Shown here: positions 16,968 through 25,624 of the stretch, in pieces
Position numbering within the stretch: the first letter of the stretch is position 1
Layout of the letters: each line of letters begins with the position of its first letter
Assembly (NCBI GenBank): GCA_021816925.1
Contig: JAKAWQ010000025.1
Coordinates: forward strand, 1 to 45,532
DNA: 45,532 nt
Reading direction: 5' to 3'
Source of the DNA: Pseudomonadota bacterium
Lineage (GTDB): Bacteria; Pseudomonadota; Alphaproteobacteria; Acetobacterales; Acetobacteraceae
Notes under the pieces: model-generated
Told to the model about the DNA's origin: nothing
The model's database searches: none
The model's input: the letters and a program-made list of their open reading frames with translations, nothing else
Made by a program: the position numbers and the translations under genes

Positions 16968-17927
16968 CTAGAAGAGAAGGCCCTTGCGTAACATCCCGTG
17001 CACGCCCTTCTCGCCGTTCACCGTTTGCGTGACGCGAAAATCAACGGCAAGCGAGCAGAACTGGTAAGCCTCGTCGGGAGAAAGGTTGCTGCGCGCGGTG
17101 ATGAAGCGAATCATCTCGCGCAGCGCCTGCTTCACGGCGAGATCGAGATCCTGATTCATGCCCATACTGATGAAGTGCGTGGGCGTCTCGGCGCGCGGAT
17201 AGGTGAGCAGCGGCGCGCCGGCGCCCCGGGGCCGCTTGTGCAGGATCGGCGTGAACGTGCCGGTCAGGCAGATTTCGAGCGCGTTGATGCAGACCTCGCC
17301 GTCCCCCTGCACGCCGTGGCCGTCGCCGACCGAGAGGTTGGCGCCCGGATGATGTACGGGCAGGAAGAGGACGCTGCCGGCCGTCAGCTCCTTGTTGTCG
17401 AGATTGCCGCCGTGCTCGCGCGGCTCGACCGTCGAGATGCGGCCGTAATGGGCGGGCGGGGCAACACCGATCACGCCGAAGAAGGGGGCCAGCGGGAGCT
17501 CCGTACCCCAGGGCAAACGGCAGGTCTGCCGCGCCCGATCGACTGGAATGTGGGAAAGAAAGCGCTTGGGGAAATCTTCGGGGAGGGTGCCTGCAAGCGG
17601 GCGGAAGCCGCAGTAGCCCCAGTCCGCGCCGAGCGCGATCTCCTCTATCCTGATCTCGAGCATGTCGCCCGGCTCCGCCCCCGCAATCGCCACCGGGCCT
17701 GTCATGATGTGGCCGCCAAGCCGCGGCGGATTGGCCGCGTGGATTGCTGCGAGCGCCGGGGGAATGCGAAGTGCCGAGGAGGGCGGCGGCATCACCTCCG
17801 GTCCACCAGAGACGCATTCGAACTCGACCGTCTCGCCGGATTGGACGGTTCGCACCGGGGGCAGCGCCGCATCGAACATGCCCCAATGGACGGTCGTGGG
17901 CGTCGCCGGGATATGATGGTGCTGCAT
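16968..17927 (-). CDS. Acetamidase/formamidase-family protein
   Basis: A 319-residue member of the FmdA/AmdA family, metal-dependent enzymes that hydrolyse formamide or acetamide to ammonia and the acid. Visible family blocks: MQHHHIPATPTTVHWG at the start, GGHIMTGPVAIAGAEPGD, ADWGYCGFRPLAGTLP, FFGVIGVAPP, GGNLDNKELTAGS, LFLPVHHPGANLSVGDGH and QGDGEVC. The ATG at 17927 is used because the upstream frame only enters the next gene. It starts 7 bases after the MmgE/PrpD stop, so the two form an operon. The substrate may be larger than formamide, as many family members are uncharacterised. Confidence 0.85.
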   Translation of the reverse strand: MQHHHIPATPTTVHWGMFDAALPPVRTVQSGETVEFECVSGGPEVMPPPSSALRIPPALAAIHAANPPRLGGHIMTGPVAIAGAEPGDMLEIRIEEIALGADWGYCGFRPLAGTLPEDFPKRFLSHIPVDRARQTCRLPWGTELPLAPFFGVIGVAPPAHYGRISTVEPREHGGNLDNKELTAGSVLFLPVHHPGANLSVGDGHGVQGDGEVCINALEICLTGTFTPILHKRPRGAGAPLLTYPRAETPTHFISMGMNQDLDLAVKQALREMIRFITARSNLSPDEAYQFCSLAVDFRVTQTVNGEKGVHGMLRKGLLF

Positions 17928-17934
17928 GACCGGC

Positions 17935-19320
17935 TCAGCCTGTGAGTGCCAGGATGGGGCGAGCCGTTCCGGCGAGGAAATCGACCGGCGCACCGCGGCC
18001 GAGCGAGCGGAGAGAGGCGAGCAGCGATGCACCGTTGGGCCGGCCGATAACGGGGATTGCGAGCTCGAGGAATTTTGCGTCGAGCTCGGCATCGGAAAGC
18101 GGCGCATCCGGATCGCCCTTGCGGGTCGCCTGAAAGTGGCGGAGCCGCCGCCCATCGGTCGTCTCGATCTCGATCATGGCCGAGCGGCGCCGCGGGAAGG
18201 CCGCATCGCACTCCGGATCGACGGCCATCGCAAGGCGCGGCATGAGCGCCTGCACGCGCGGATCGGCGAGGCGCTCGGGGCGGAAGGCATCGAGCCGGAC
18301 GCTGCCATGGACGAGCGCGCTCGCGACGCAGAACTGGGTGCTGAAGCGGCCCTCGAAGGGGGTGGCAACGCGTGGCCGGTCGGTGACGTCGATGGCGACG
18401 CGATACGTGCCGATGCGGGCACGTGCAAGCTGCTCCGCCGTCAGCCCGCGTTCCGCCTTGAGCGCCAGCATGGCGTCGATGGCGGCGAAGATATGCCCGC
18501 AGCAACCGTGATTCTTGAAGGTCATGACGGTGATGTTGTACCGCTTGCCGAGGCCCTCGAGAACGGCCCGCCAGTCCGCCCCTTTGCTCATTGCGGCGCC
18601 GAACCCAGCTGGGCCGTCGAGCACATCAAGCGCGCCGGTGACGCCTCGGCCGGCGGCGAGCGCGGCGAGCGCCCCGGCCTCCGCGGCGTGCCCCGGATGC
18701 AGCGGTTTCGACATCGCATCCGAACGGAAAGCCTGCTGGAGCCCGGCGGCGAAGGTGGCCGCGGTGGCAAGCGCGTGCGCGAACGGACCTGCTTCGAGCT
18801 TCAGGATGGAAGCAACAGCGGCAGCCGCGCCGAACGTGCCGATCGTTCCGGTGGTGTGCCAGAAGCAGTAATGCGAAGGCATCACGGCCAGACCGATGCG
18901 CGTCGAGATCTCGTAGCCGATGACGATTGCACGCAGCAGCGCCTCACCATCCGCGTCGTGCGCCTGCGCCGCGGCCAGTGCGGCGCCGATCACCGGGGAG
19001 CCGGGATGATAGATGGCGTCGCGGAAGATGTCGTCGAACTCGACGGTGTGCGCGGCAGCAGCGTTGATCAGCGCCGCCGCGCGCAGACCCGCGCGCCTTC
19101 CGTTCGCATAGACGATTGCTCCCCTTGGCGCCCCCTCCGGCCGCATCTCCTCGGCCAGCGCCTCGGCGAGCAAGGTCGCGGGCGGCGAAACCGTGCCCGG
19201 TAGGAGCGAGGCGAACCAGTCGATCAGTGCCCGCCGCGCGTAGTGCCAGACCGGCTCGGCAAGCCGCTGGCTCCGTTCGGCAACGGCGTATTCGGCCATG
19301 CGCTCGACGATTTGGGTCAT
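17935..19320 (-). CDS. MmgE/PrpD-family protein
   Basis: A 461-residue protein of the MmgE/PrpD fold (2-methylcitrate dehydratase, cis-aconitate decarboxylase and relatives). It has the early helical ARRALIDWFASLLPG, AHTVEFDDIF, HPGSPVIGAAL, then HTTGTIGTFGAAAA, KPLHPGHAAEAGALAA and FKNHGCCGHIFAAIDA blocks. The start at ATG 19320 gives the normal length. Paired with a formamidase-like enzyme and with no prpBC nearby, it is unlikely to be the propionate enzyme; it could act on an unsaturated or hydroxylated acid produced by the neighbouring hydrolases. The reaction is unknown. Confidence 0.85.
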   Translation of the reverse strand: MTQIVERMAEYAVAERSQRLAEPVWHYARRALIDWFASLLPGTVSPPATLLAEALAEEMRPEGAPRGAIVYANGRRAGLRAAALINAAAAHTVEFDDIFRDAIYHPGSPVIGAALAAAQAHDADGEALLRAIVIGYEISTRIGLAVMPSHYCFWHTTGTIGTFGAAAAVASILKLEAGPFAHALATAATFAAGLQQAFRSDAMSKPLHPGHAAEAGALAALAAGRGVTGALDVLDGPAGFGAAMSKGADWRAVLEGLGKRYNITVMTFKNHGCCGHIFAAIDAMLALKAERGLTAEQLARARIGTYRVAIDVTDRPRVATPFEGRFSTQFCVASALVHGSVRLDAFRPERLADPRVQALMPRLAMAVDPECDAAFPRRRSAMIEIETTDGRRLRHFQATRKGDPDAPLSDAELDAKFLELAIPVIGRPNGASLLASLRSLGRGAPVDFLAGTARPILALTG

Positions 19321-19520
19321 GCCCGACGCCCTCGGCGAGGGAATCCCCTCACACCGCGCTTGTCGCACCCGTTCCGGGCTTCCACAAGCCCGCCGTTTTC
19401 GAGTGCGCCGGCTGCGAAGTGCGTTGTCACGGCAGATCCCGCAGCCTTGGAACCTTGCCCCTTGGTCTTCGGCCGCACTCCGGTCATGTTCGGTTTCGAG
19501 GTGACCGGGACCGTGGTTCC

Positions 19521-20150
19521 ATGGCATTCGCATCTTTGATCCGGCGACGCGGCGTTGCGCTCGTGATTGCCGGGCCTTCGGGCGTCGGCAAGAGTTCGAT
19601 CACGGAAGGTCTTCTGGCCGCCGAGCCGGAAGCAACACGGTCCGTGAGCGTGACAACGCGCGCTCCGCGGGCCGGCGAGTCCGAGGGCGTGCACTACGCT
19701 TTTCGCGACCCTTCGGCCTTCGACGCGCTGGTGGCTGCCGGCGCGTTGCTTGAATGGGCGGAGGTGTTCGGGCACCGCTACGGCACCCCGCGTGCGTCGG
19801 TCATGCAGGCGCTGGAGGAGGGGCGGGACGTTCTCTTCGACATCGACTGGCAGGGGCATCGGCGACTCCGCTCGGCGCTGCCCGGCGACGTGGTGAGCCT
19901 GTTCGTACTGCCGGATTCGCGGACGACGCTCGAGGGGCGACTCGCCGGGCGGGGCGATCTGCCGGAAGTTCGTGCCCGGCGCATGGTCGGGGCGGCGGGC
20001 GAGATTGGGCACTGGCGGGAGTTCGATCATGTGCTCGTGAATCAAGATCTTGAGGCGACGATCGGTGCGGTGAGGGCGATTCTCGCTGCGGCGCGTCTGG
20101 TGACGGCGCGCCAAGTCGGGCTTGCCCGGTTCGTTGCCGGGCTCGGCTGA
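19521..20150 (+). CDS. gmk: Guanylate kinase
   Basis: A 209-residue enzyme that phosphorylates GMP to GDP with ATP. It has the P-loop GPSGVGKSS near residue 18, the GMP-binding SVTTRAPRAGE...GVHYAF, LEWAEVFGHRYGTP, the VLFDIDWQG strand, and the R-rich lid (GRGDLPEVRARRM). The ATG at 19521 is the only good start with the full P-loop strand; its ribosome site is weak. The 200 bases between it and the divergent MmgE/PrpD gene hold no other recognisable gene. The AEC permease start directly abuts its stop codon. Confidence 0.93.
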   Translation: MAFASLIRRRGVALVIAGPSGVGKSSITEGLLAAEPEATRSVSVTTRAPRAGESEGVHYAFRDPSAFDALVAAGALLEWAEVFGHRYGTPRASVMQALEEGRDVLFDIDWQGHRRLRSALPGDVVSLFVLPDSRTTLEGRLAGRGDLPEVRARRMVGAAGEIGHWREFDHVLVNQDLEATIGAVRAILAAARLVTARQVGLARFVAGLG

Positions 20151-21074
20151 GTGGAAAGGATCCTCGGAGTCGTCGTTCCGGTCTTCGCCGTGATCCTGCT
20201 CGGCAGCGTGACCGCGCGACGGCGGCTGATCGATACGGCGGGCCTCAGAGGGCTCAACGATTTCGTCTATTTCATCGGGCTGCCGGCGCTGCTCTTCGGC
20301 TCGGTATCCGGGGGCGGCCGCGCGCCGGTGTTCGGCGTGGCCGGGGTTTATTTCGCGAGCTGCCTGATCGTCTATGCGCTGGCAATGCTGCTCGCCCGGC
20401 TGGTGCTCCGGGCAGATCCTGCCGGAGCGGCGATGTTCGGGCTCAACGCCACCTTCGGCAACACCGTGTTCATGGGCATCCCGATCGTCAGCGCCGCATT
20501 TGGCAAGGCGGGTCTTGTACCGCTGCTTGCGATTATCGCGTTGCATTCGGCACTGCTGCTGAGCTTGGCCGCCGTGCTGGTGGAGGTGGGCGGGCACCGT
20601 GGGGGTGCGCTCGGGCGGGTCTTGCGGGTTACGCTGCCGGGTGTGCTGCGCAATCCGGTGATTCTGGCGATCCTGGCAGCATTCCTCTGGCGTCTTTCCG
20701 GAGGCGTCCTGCCGGAGGTTGCGGCGCGGCTGATCGCAATGCTGGGCGCGACTGCGCCGGCCCTTGCGCTTTTCTGTCTCGGCGCTTCGCTGCCGGGCTT
20801 CGGTCGCGTTCTGGTGGCGCCGCAGTCGCTCCTGATCTCTCTGCTCAAGCTCGCGGTTCTCCCCCTCGTCGTGGCTGCGCTCGGACGCCTTGCCGGCCTC
20901 GCTGGACTGCCGTTCGCCGTTGCGGTGCTGACCGCGGGCATGCCGACGGGAGCGAACGCCTTCCTGCTGGCGCGGCGGACGGCGACGCTCGCCGAGGATT
21001 CGGCGGCGGCGGTGGCGCTGAGCACGGCGCTGTCGGTGCTCGGGCTCGGTTTCCTGATGGCGCTGGTGCGATAG
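20151..21074 (+). CDS. AEC-family permease
   Basis: A 307-residue membrane protein with about ten hydrophobic helices in two five-helix halves. It has the AEC/auxin-efflux-carrier pattern: VVVPVFAVILLG at the start, FIGLPALLFGS, GLNATFGNTVFMGIP and ALALFCLGASLP in the second half, and TAGMPTGANAFLLA near the end. Bacterial members export or import organic acids or amino acids; the substrate is unknown. The GTG start at 20151 follows the gmk stop with no spacer, so translation is probably by re-initiation. It converges on rsmA, with six bases between the stops. Confidence 0.85.
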   Translation: MERILGVVVPVFAVILLGSVTARRRLIDTAGLRGLNDFVYFIGLPALLFGSVSGGGRAPVFGVAGVYFASCLIVYALAMLLARLVLRADPAGAAMFGLNATFGNTVFMGIPIVSAAFGKAGLVPLLAIIALHSALLLSLAAVLVEVGGHRGGALGRVLRVTLPGVLRNPVILAILAAFLWRLSGGVLPEVAARLIAMLGATAPALALFCLGASLPGFGRVLVAPQSLLISLLKLAVLPLVVAALGRLAGLAGLPFAVAVLTAGMPTGANAFLLARRTATLAEDSAAAVALSTALSVLGLGFLMALVR

Positions 21075-21080
21075 GGAGAG

Positions 21081-21887
21081 TCAGGTCAGGAGGAGCCGGG
21101 CAAGGCGGTCGAACTCGGCGACGGAGAGGGTTTCGGCGCGCCGCTCCGGAGCGATGCCCGCGGATTCGAGCAGAGCCAGGCCGCCGAGCGGCTTCAGCGC
21201 CTGGCGCAGCATCTTCCGCCGCTGTCCGAAGGCGGCGGCCGTCAGCCGCTGCATGGCGGCGAAAAGTGCCGGCGGTGGCTGTGTTGGATACGGAACGAAA
21301 TTGACCACCGCGGAGGAGACCTTCGGGCGAGGCAGGAAAGCAGAGGGTGGCAGGCGAAGCATGGTCGCGACGCGGCAGGTCCATTGCGCAAGCACGGAGA
21401 GTCGGCCATAGGCCGACCCGCCCGGTTGCGCGGTGATGCGCTCTGCAACCTCGGCCTGGAACATCAAGGTGAGGCCGGCAAAGGCGCTCGCTTGGCCAAG
21501 CCAGGTGATGAGGAGTGGCGTTGCGACGTTGTAAGGGAGGTTCGCCACCACGTGACGCGGCGGCGGGACGAGGGACGCGAGCTGCGTGTGGCGCGCGTCG
21601 GCCACGATGAGGCGGAATCGTTCGGGGTGGCGGGTTGAGAGACCTTCGAGCGCGGGCACGGCGCGCGGGTCGATCTCGATCGCCGTGAGGCTGGCTGCCG
21701 GCGCTGCAAGGAGCGCGGCGGTGAGGCCACCGGGCCCGGGGCCGATTTCGATCACGTGCGTGCCGGCGAGATCCCCGGCCGCCGCGACGATGCGGCGAGC
21801 GAGGCCGGTGTCGCGAAGGAAGTGCTGGCCGAGCGACTTTCGGGCGGTGAAGGCGGGCCGGGCGGGGCTTTGGGCGGGAAGGGTCAG
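21081..21887 (-). CDS. rsmA: 16S rRNA dimethyladenosine transferase
   Basis: RsmA/KsgA transfers four methyl groups from SAM to two adjacent adenosines near the 3' end of 16S rRNA. Visible: KSLGQHFLRD near the N-terminus, motif I IEIGPGPGGLT, IEIDPRAV, VVANLPYNVATPLL (the NLPY motif), FQAEVAERI and the FLPRPKVSSAVV block. The conserved KSLGQHFL lies upstream of the first GTG, so the start must be earlier. The only candidate is a CTG at 21887 whose bases overlap the surA stop as CTGA. That gives 268 residues, normal for the family. The exact start remains uncertain. It is last of the lptF-lptG-lptD-surA-rsmA run. Confidence 0.9.
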   Translation of the reverse strand: MTLPAQSPARPAFTARKSLGQHFLRDTGLARRIVAAAGDLAGTHVIEIGPGPGGLTAALLAAPAASLTAIEIDPRAVPALEGLSTRHPERFRLIVADARHTQLASLVPPPRHVVANLPYNVATPLLITWLGQASAFAGLTLMFQAEVAERITAQPGGSAYGRLSVLAQWTCRVATMLRLPPSAFLPRPKVSSAVVNFVPYPTQPPPALFAAMQRLTAAAFGQRRKMLRQALKPLGGLALLESAGIAPERRAETLSVAEFDRLARLLLT

Positions 21888-23164
21888 GACGAGCGGATTT
21901 CGATCACGGCGCGCCGGCGGAGATCCGCCAGCAACTGGCGCGAAAGCCGTTCAGCTCGGCTTTCGAGGATGGCGCGCGCAACCGCTGCCGGGCTTGGTGC
22001 GGCGGGGTTCTGCATGCCGCGCGCGCACACCATCACAACGGCAACACCGTCGTTGGCGATCAGGGGCTCGCTCACCGTGTTGAGCGGGATGGTGCTGAGC
22101 AGTGTGCGAAAGGCCGGTGGCGTGACTCGGTCGAGCGCGATGGCTCCCGGGTCGGCCGCGCGCGCGGCACCGGCTTTTTGGTTCGCTGCTTCCATCTCTG
22201 TGCAGTTGTGCGCGCGCCCAGCGAGCGCCCGGGCTTGGTTGATCAGGGCGCGTTGTGCCGCGGTCGGCGCGCTCGGGTTGAAGGGAGTTGCGAACGGCAG
22301 GAAAACCTGACGCAGCGAGATCATCTCGGTGGGGCTGCCGCCGATCGTGCGGCGGCCGCGCAATTGGACGATTTCGAGCCCGCCGGCGACCGGGATAGGA
22401 TCGCTGATCGCGCCGGGCGGCATCTCGTTGACGAGCCGGACCACCTGCGGATCGAGCTGGTTGGCCTGCACCCAGCCGAGGTTGCCACCCTGCAGCGCCG
22501 TCTGGCTCTGGCTGAACTGGGCGGCAACGACGCCGAAGGGCGCGCCGGCGCGCAATTCGGCGATCACGGTCGAGGCGAATTTTTCAGCCGCGCCGCGACG
22601 CGCAGGGCTGTCGATCGGGATGAAGATTTCCGAGACGAGATATTCCAACTGCCCGGCCTCCCGCTTGAGCGCGGCGAGGCGGGTGTCGATCTCCGCCTTG
22701 GTGATATGGGCCGCTGGGCCAAGACGCCCGCGCAACAGCTCGGTCCAGCCCAGTTCGACGCGAATCTGGTCGATCAGCGTGCGGAATGCCACTCCCTGGC
22801 CGGCGAGACGCGCGCGCAGGGCGCCGGGTGCAAGACGGTTCTGCGCCTCGATCGAGGCGATCGCGGCCGCGATCGCCTTGTCCGGCACGACGATATGCTC
22901 CTGCTCGATTGCCTGCAGGCGAAGCTTCTCGTCGATCAGTTGATTCAGGATCTGCGGCTTCAGCCGGTCGAGCGTATCCGGCGACATCGGAATGCCGGAG
23001 GAGAGAGCGAACAATCGCACGCGATTGTTCACGTCGGCCCGGCTGATGACCGCCCCGTTCACGACGGCGGCAATCGATTCGGTCTGCGCCATAGCCGGCG
23101 GCCCGATCGCGATCAGAAGAAGCGCAAGCAGGACCGGCCAGCGCGGGGGAATTCTCAGACGCAT
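21884..23164 (-). CDS. surA: Periplasmic chaperone/peptidyl-prolyl isomerase SurA
   Basis: A 426-residue SurA-like protein that escorts outer-membrane proteins, including LptD, across the periplasm. The ATG at 23164 gives a signal peptide ending PAMA-QTE. Then comes the SurA N-terminal fold (SIAAVVNGAVISRADVNNRV, LNQLIDEKLRLQAI). A parvulin domain follows at about 160-270 (VSEIFIPID, FGVVAAQFSQS, GGNLGWV, PGAISDPI). A second, degenerate parvulin-like region and a C-terminal helix end the protein. It lies directly downstream of lptD. pdxA, which often stands between surA and rsmA in related bacteria, is absent. Confidence 0.9.
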   Translation of the reverse strand: MRLRIPPRWPVLLALLLIAIGPPAMAQTESIAAVVNGAVISRADVNNRVRLFALSSGIPMSPDTLDRLKPQILNQLIDEKLRLQAIEQEHIVVPDKAIAAAIASIEAQNRLAPGALRARLAGQGVAFRTLIDQIRVELGWTELLRGRLGPAAHITKAEIDTRLAALKREAGQLEYLVSEIFIPIDSPARRGAAEKFASTVIAELRAGAPFGVVAAQFSQSQTALQGGNLGWVQANQLDPQVVRLVNEMPPGAISDPIPVAGGLEIVQLRGRRTIGGSPTEMISLRQVFLPFATPFNPSAPTAAQRALINQARALAGRAHNCTEMEAANQKAGAARAADPGAIALDRVTPPAFRTLLSTIPLNTVSEPLIANDGVAVVMVCARGMQNPAAPSPAAVARAILESRAERLSRQLLADLRRRAVIEIRSS

Positions 23165-23215
23165 GCAAGCCTCGTCTTGGCGGTCAGGCATCGGGCGGGC
23201 AACCGCATCCGATAA

Positions 23216-25534
23216 TTATAGGGCGTTGAAACCGAACTGTCCCACTGTCTTAAAGGTGATCTGGACCAGTAGGGTTGTCGCGCCGTTGTCCCCATTGAGA
23301 GAGGTGAAACGGCGATCGAAGCGGACGGCGAAGATCAGGCATTGATTCTCGTACGAACCCGCGAGCCCAGCCGAAACCATGTCGCCGTTCTGGAGATTCT
23401 GCCTTTCGTACCCGCTCAACCGCCACGGCCCGAGGTGCGAGGAGGCGCCGAGCGAGATTTCGTTGCGTGGCACGGTGAGAGCGGGTTGCGGCGTCGTCGG
23501 GGGTTCGCTGTCGAGCAGGTAGGGGTTCGTCGGGGTGAAGAGATATCCTGCCGTCAGGCGAAACCGGTCGGTTCCGAAACCTGCGGTTGCATCCGTGAAG
23601 CGTACTCTGGTCGGGTTGGTTGCAAAGCGACTCTGCCAAGTGAGATCGAGCCATGGGTTGGGCGTGAAGCTCAGCCGCGTGACGATATCGGAGAAGTTGT
23701 TCTCCAGGCCGGAGCCGGCGGGGAAGGTGCTGTCCTTGTGCAGGCGCCAGGACTGGCCGATCAGACCATCGAGCGTGGCGCCGCCGATATACCAGGCTCC
23801 GTGCAAGGCGTAGTTGGCACGAATGCCGCCCTCAGCGCGGTCGATGCCGGGAAACTTGTTCCAGCCGAACAGATTGGCGTCGGTGAACTCGAGGTAGAGG
23901 CTGTCCTCGTTCGGGATGGTCGAGTAGCTCGCTCCGCCGGTATTCGGCGCGGCGATGAGCTGCACGATCGGCTCGATGAGCTGGCTGCCCCAGGCGCCGG
24001 AGCGCAGCAGTGGCCAGCGGAACGTGATCCCCGCTTGCGGGAGCGCGCGTGCAGTATCCACGGCATTGACCGGGAAAAAGTCGGGCTGGAGTTCGAGACG
24101 GTTGGCGACATAGGCGGCCGTGGTGAGATGCAGCGCAAAGTTCCAGAGCGTGCCGTCGGGGCCGAGCGCAGGACGTTGCCAGTTCAGAATGGCATCCACG
24201 CGCTGGACATTGGCGCCCTGCGAGCGCAGGATGTTGAAGTAGCCGCCGTTGAGCGAGAGCCGGCCGCCGAGCGCATCCGGGGCGCCGAGATAGCTGTACT
24301 GCCAGTGCGGCAGCACGACCGGCAGAGCGGCATCGTCGATCGAAGAGTTGAGGCCCTGGTAGATGCGCGCGTCCAGGCGCGTATAGGCGCCCTGCCCAAA
24401 GCCTTCGACGTAGGCCTGACTGGTCAGGACGTCAGTGCCGCCGGCGATGTTGAAGTCGCGCAGGTAATTGGCCGAGGTCGCGCGATTATAGCTGAAGCCG
24501 TAGCGATAGGTGTTGTTGTAGTCGAAGGTGCCGTTGGCAAAGAGGGCGCCCTGGGCTGAGCGCTGGTCGTCGGCAAGATAGCCGTTGAGGTTGATCTCTC
24601 CATTGTTGAAGCGCCGACGATAATCGAGGTTGAGCTGCGGGCCGGTACGGGTGGCGAGTGTCGGGGCGATCACCACGTCGGATTGCCCATCGATCACGTA
24701 GTAATACGGGACGGTTAGGAAACCGCCGAGGTGGGAGGAGGTGCCGAAGGAAGGCACGAGCAAGCCGCTGCCGCGCTTCACCGAGGGATCGACAGTCCAG
24801 AAATACGGGAAGTAAAAGACCGGCACACCGTAGATTCTCATCATGGCGTCGTAATATTCGATCCGCTTGTTGACGAGATCCTGCACCACCCGCGACGCTG
24901 TGATCTGCCAGAGCGGCGGTGCGGTCGGATCCTTGGCGCAGAGGTTGCAGGTGGAATAGACGGCGCGCACGAGTTCGTTGATCTTGCCGCCCGTGCGGCG
25001 CGCTCCGTTGGCGATGAGCCGTCCGTTTTCGGCAAGCCGCACGCTCATGCCGGTGAGCACGGCGTTCTGCATGCCTCGGGACAGTTGGGCGCGATCGGAA
25101 AAAAGGACCTGGCCGTCCGGCTCGAGCAGCACAACGTGTCCGATGGCGATGGTGATCCCGGTGTTGCGGTTGTACATGATCTTGTCCGCCTCGATCACGT
25201 GTGCACCCTGCCACGCCTGGACGTGGCCGGTCGCGGTGACGATGCCAGTGCTGCGGTTGTAGGTGAGTTTGTCGGCCAGGAAGGTGACGGGCTCGCTGTT
25301 CGAGACTGGCGGCCCTCCCGGCGCGGAGAGGATCGCCGGTTGGGCGGTCGCCGGCTGGGGCAGGAGGAGTGTCGCGCCGAGAGCAAAAAGGAGGAACGCG
25401 AGCGCGCGGCGAAACCCGTGGCTCCCCCGGCGGATTACGGAGCGAATGGTCCATACGGCGCATACGGATCGGCGGGCAAGAACCGCCGAGGGCAGGTTCC
25501 TCCGGGCCACGCGCTCTCGCGTGCCAACCTTCAT
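23216..25534 (-). CDS. lptD: LPS-assembly outer-membrane protein LptD
   Basis: About 772 residues from ATG 25534 (an in-frame ATG at 25549 is possible). LptD inserts LPS into the outer leaflet. A positively charged N-terminus of about 40 residues precedes the signal hydrophobic core (ALAFLLFALGATLLLP) and cleavage near ATAQ. The periplasmic OstA-like domain follows (DKLTYNRSTGIVTATGHV, DKIMYNRNTGI). The barrel then holds SVKRGSGLLVPSFGTSSHLGG. Cys residues in STCNLC and ENQC fit the family disulfides. The C-terminus ends with Phe-Asn-Ala-Leu, unlike the typical terminal aromatic. The long basic leader is unusual and may be partly untranslated. Confidence 0.92.
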   Translation of the reverse strand: MKVGTRERVARRNLPSAVLARRSVCAVWTIRSVIRRGSHGFRRALAFLLFALGATLLLPQPATAQPAILSAPGGPPVSNSEPVTFLADKLTYNRSTGIVTATGHVQAWQGAHVIEADKIMYNRNTGITIAIGHVVLLEPDGQVLFSDRAQLSRGMQNAVLTGMSVRLAENGRLIANGARRTGGKINELVRAVYSTCNLCAKDPTAPPLWQITASRVVQDLVNKRIEYYDAMMRIYGVPVFYFPYFWTVDPSVKRGSGLLVPSFGTSSHLGGFLTVPYYYVIDGQSDVVIAPTLATRTGPQLNLDYRRRFNNGEINLNGYLADDQRSAQGALFANGTFDYNNTYRYGFSYNRATSANYLRDFNIAGGTDVLTSQAYVEGFGQGAYTRLDARIYQGLNSSIDDAALPVVLPHWQYSYLGAPDALGGRLSLNGGYFNILRSQGANVQRVDAILNWQRPALGPDGTLWNFALHLTTAAYVANRLELQPDFFPVNAVDTARALPQAGITFRWPLLRSGAWGSQLIEPIVQLIAAPNTGGASYSTIPNEDSLYLEFTDANLFGWNKFPGIDRAEGGIRANYALHGAWYIGGATLDGLIGQSWRLHKDSTFPAGSGLENNFSDIVTRLSFTPNPWLDLTWQSRFATNPTRVRFTDATAGFGTDRFRLTAGYLFTPTNPYLLDSEPPTTPQPALTVPRNEISLGASSHLGPWRLSGYERQNLQNGDMVSAGLAGSYENQCLIFAVRFDRRFTSLNGDNGATTLLVQITFKTVGQFGFNAL

Positions 25535-25624
25535 GGAAGGTCGGCGCATCCGTCTTGTCCCGGTACCTGCTGAGCGCGGCGAAGCGTGGTCGCCTCACGA
25601 CCGACGCTTCTCCGAGATCGGGTA

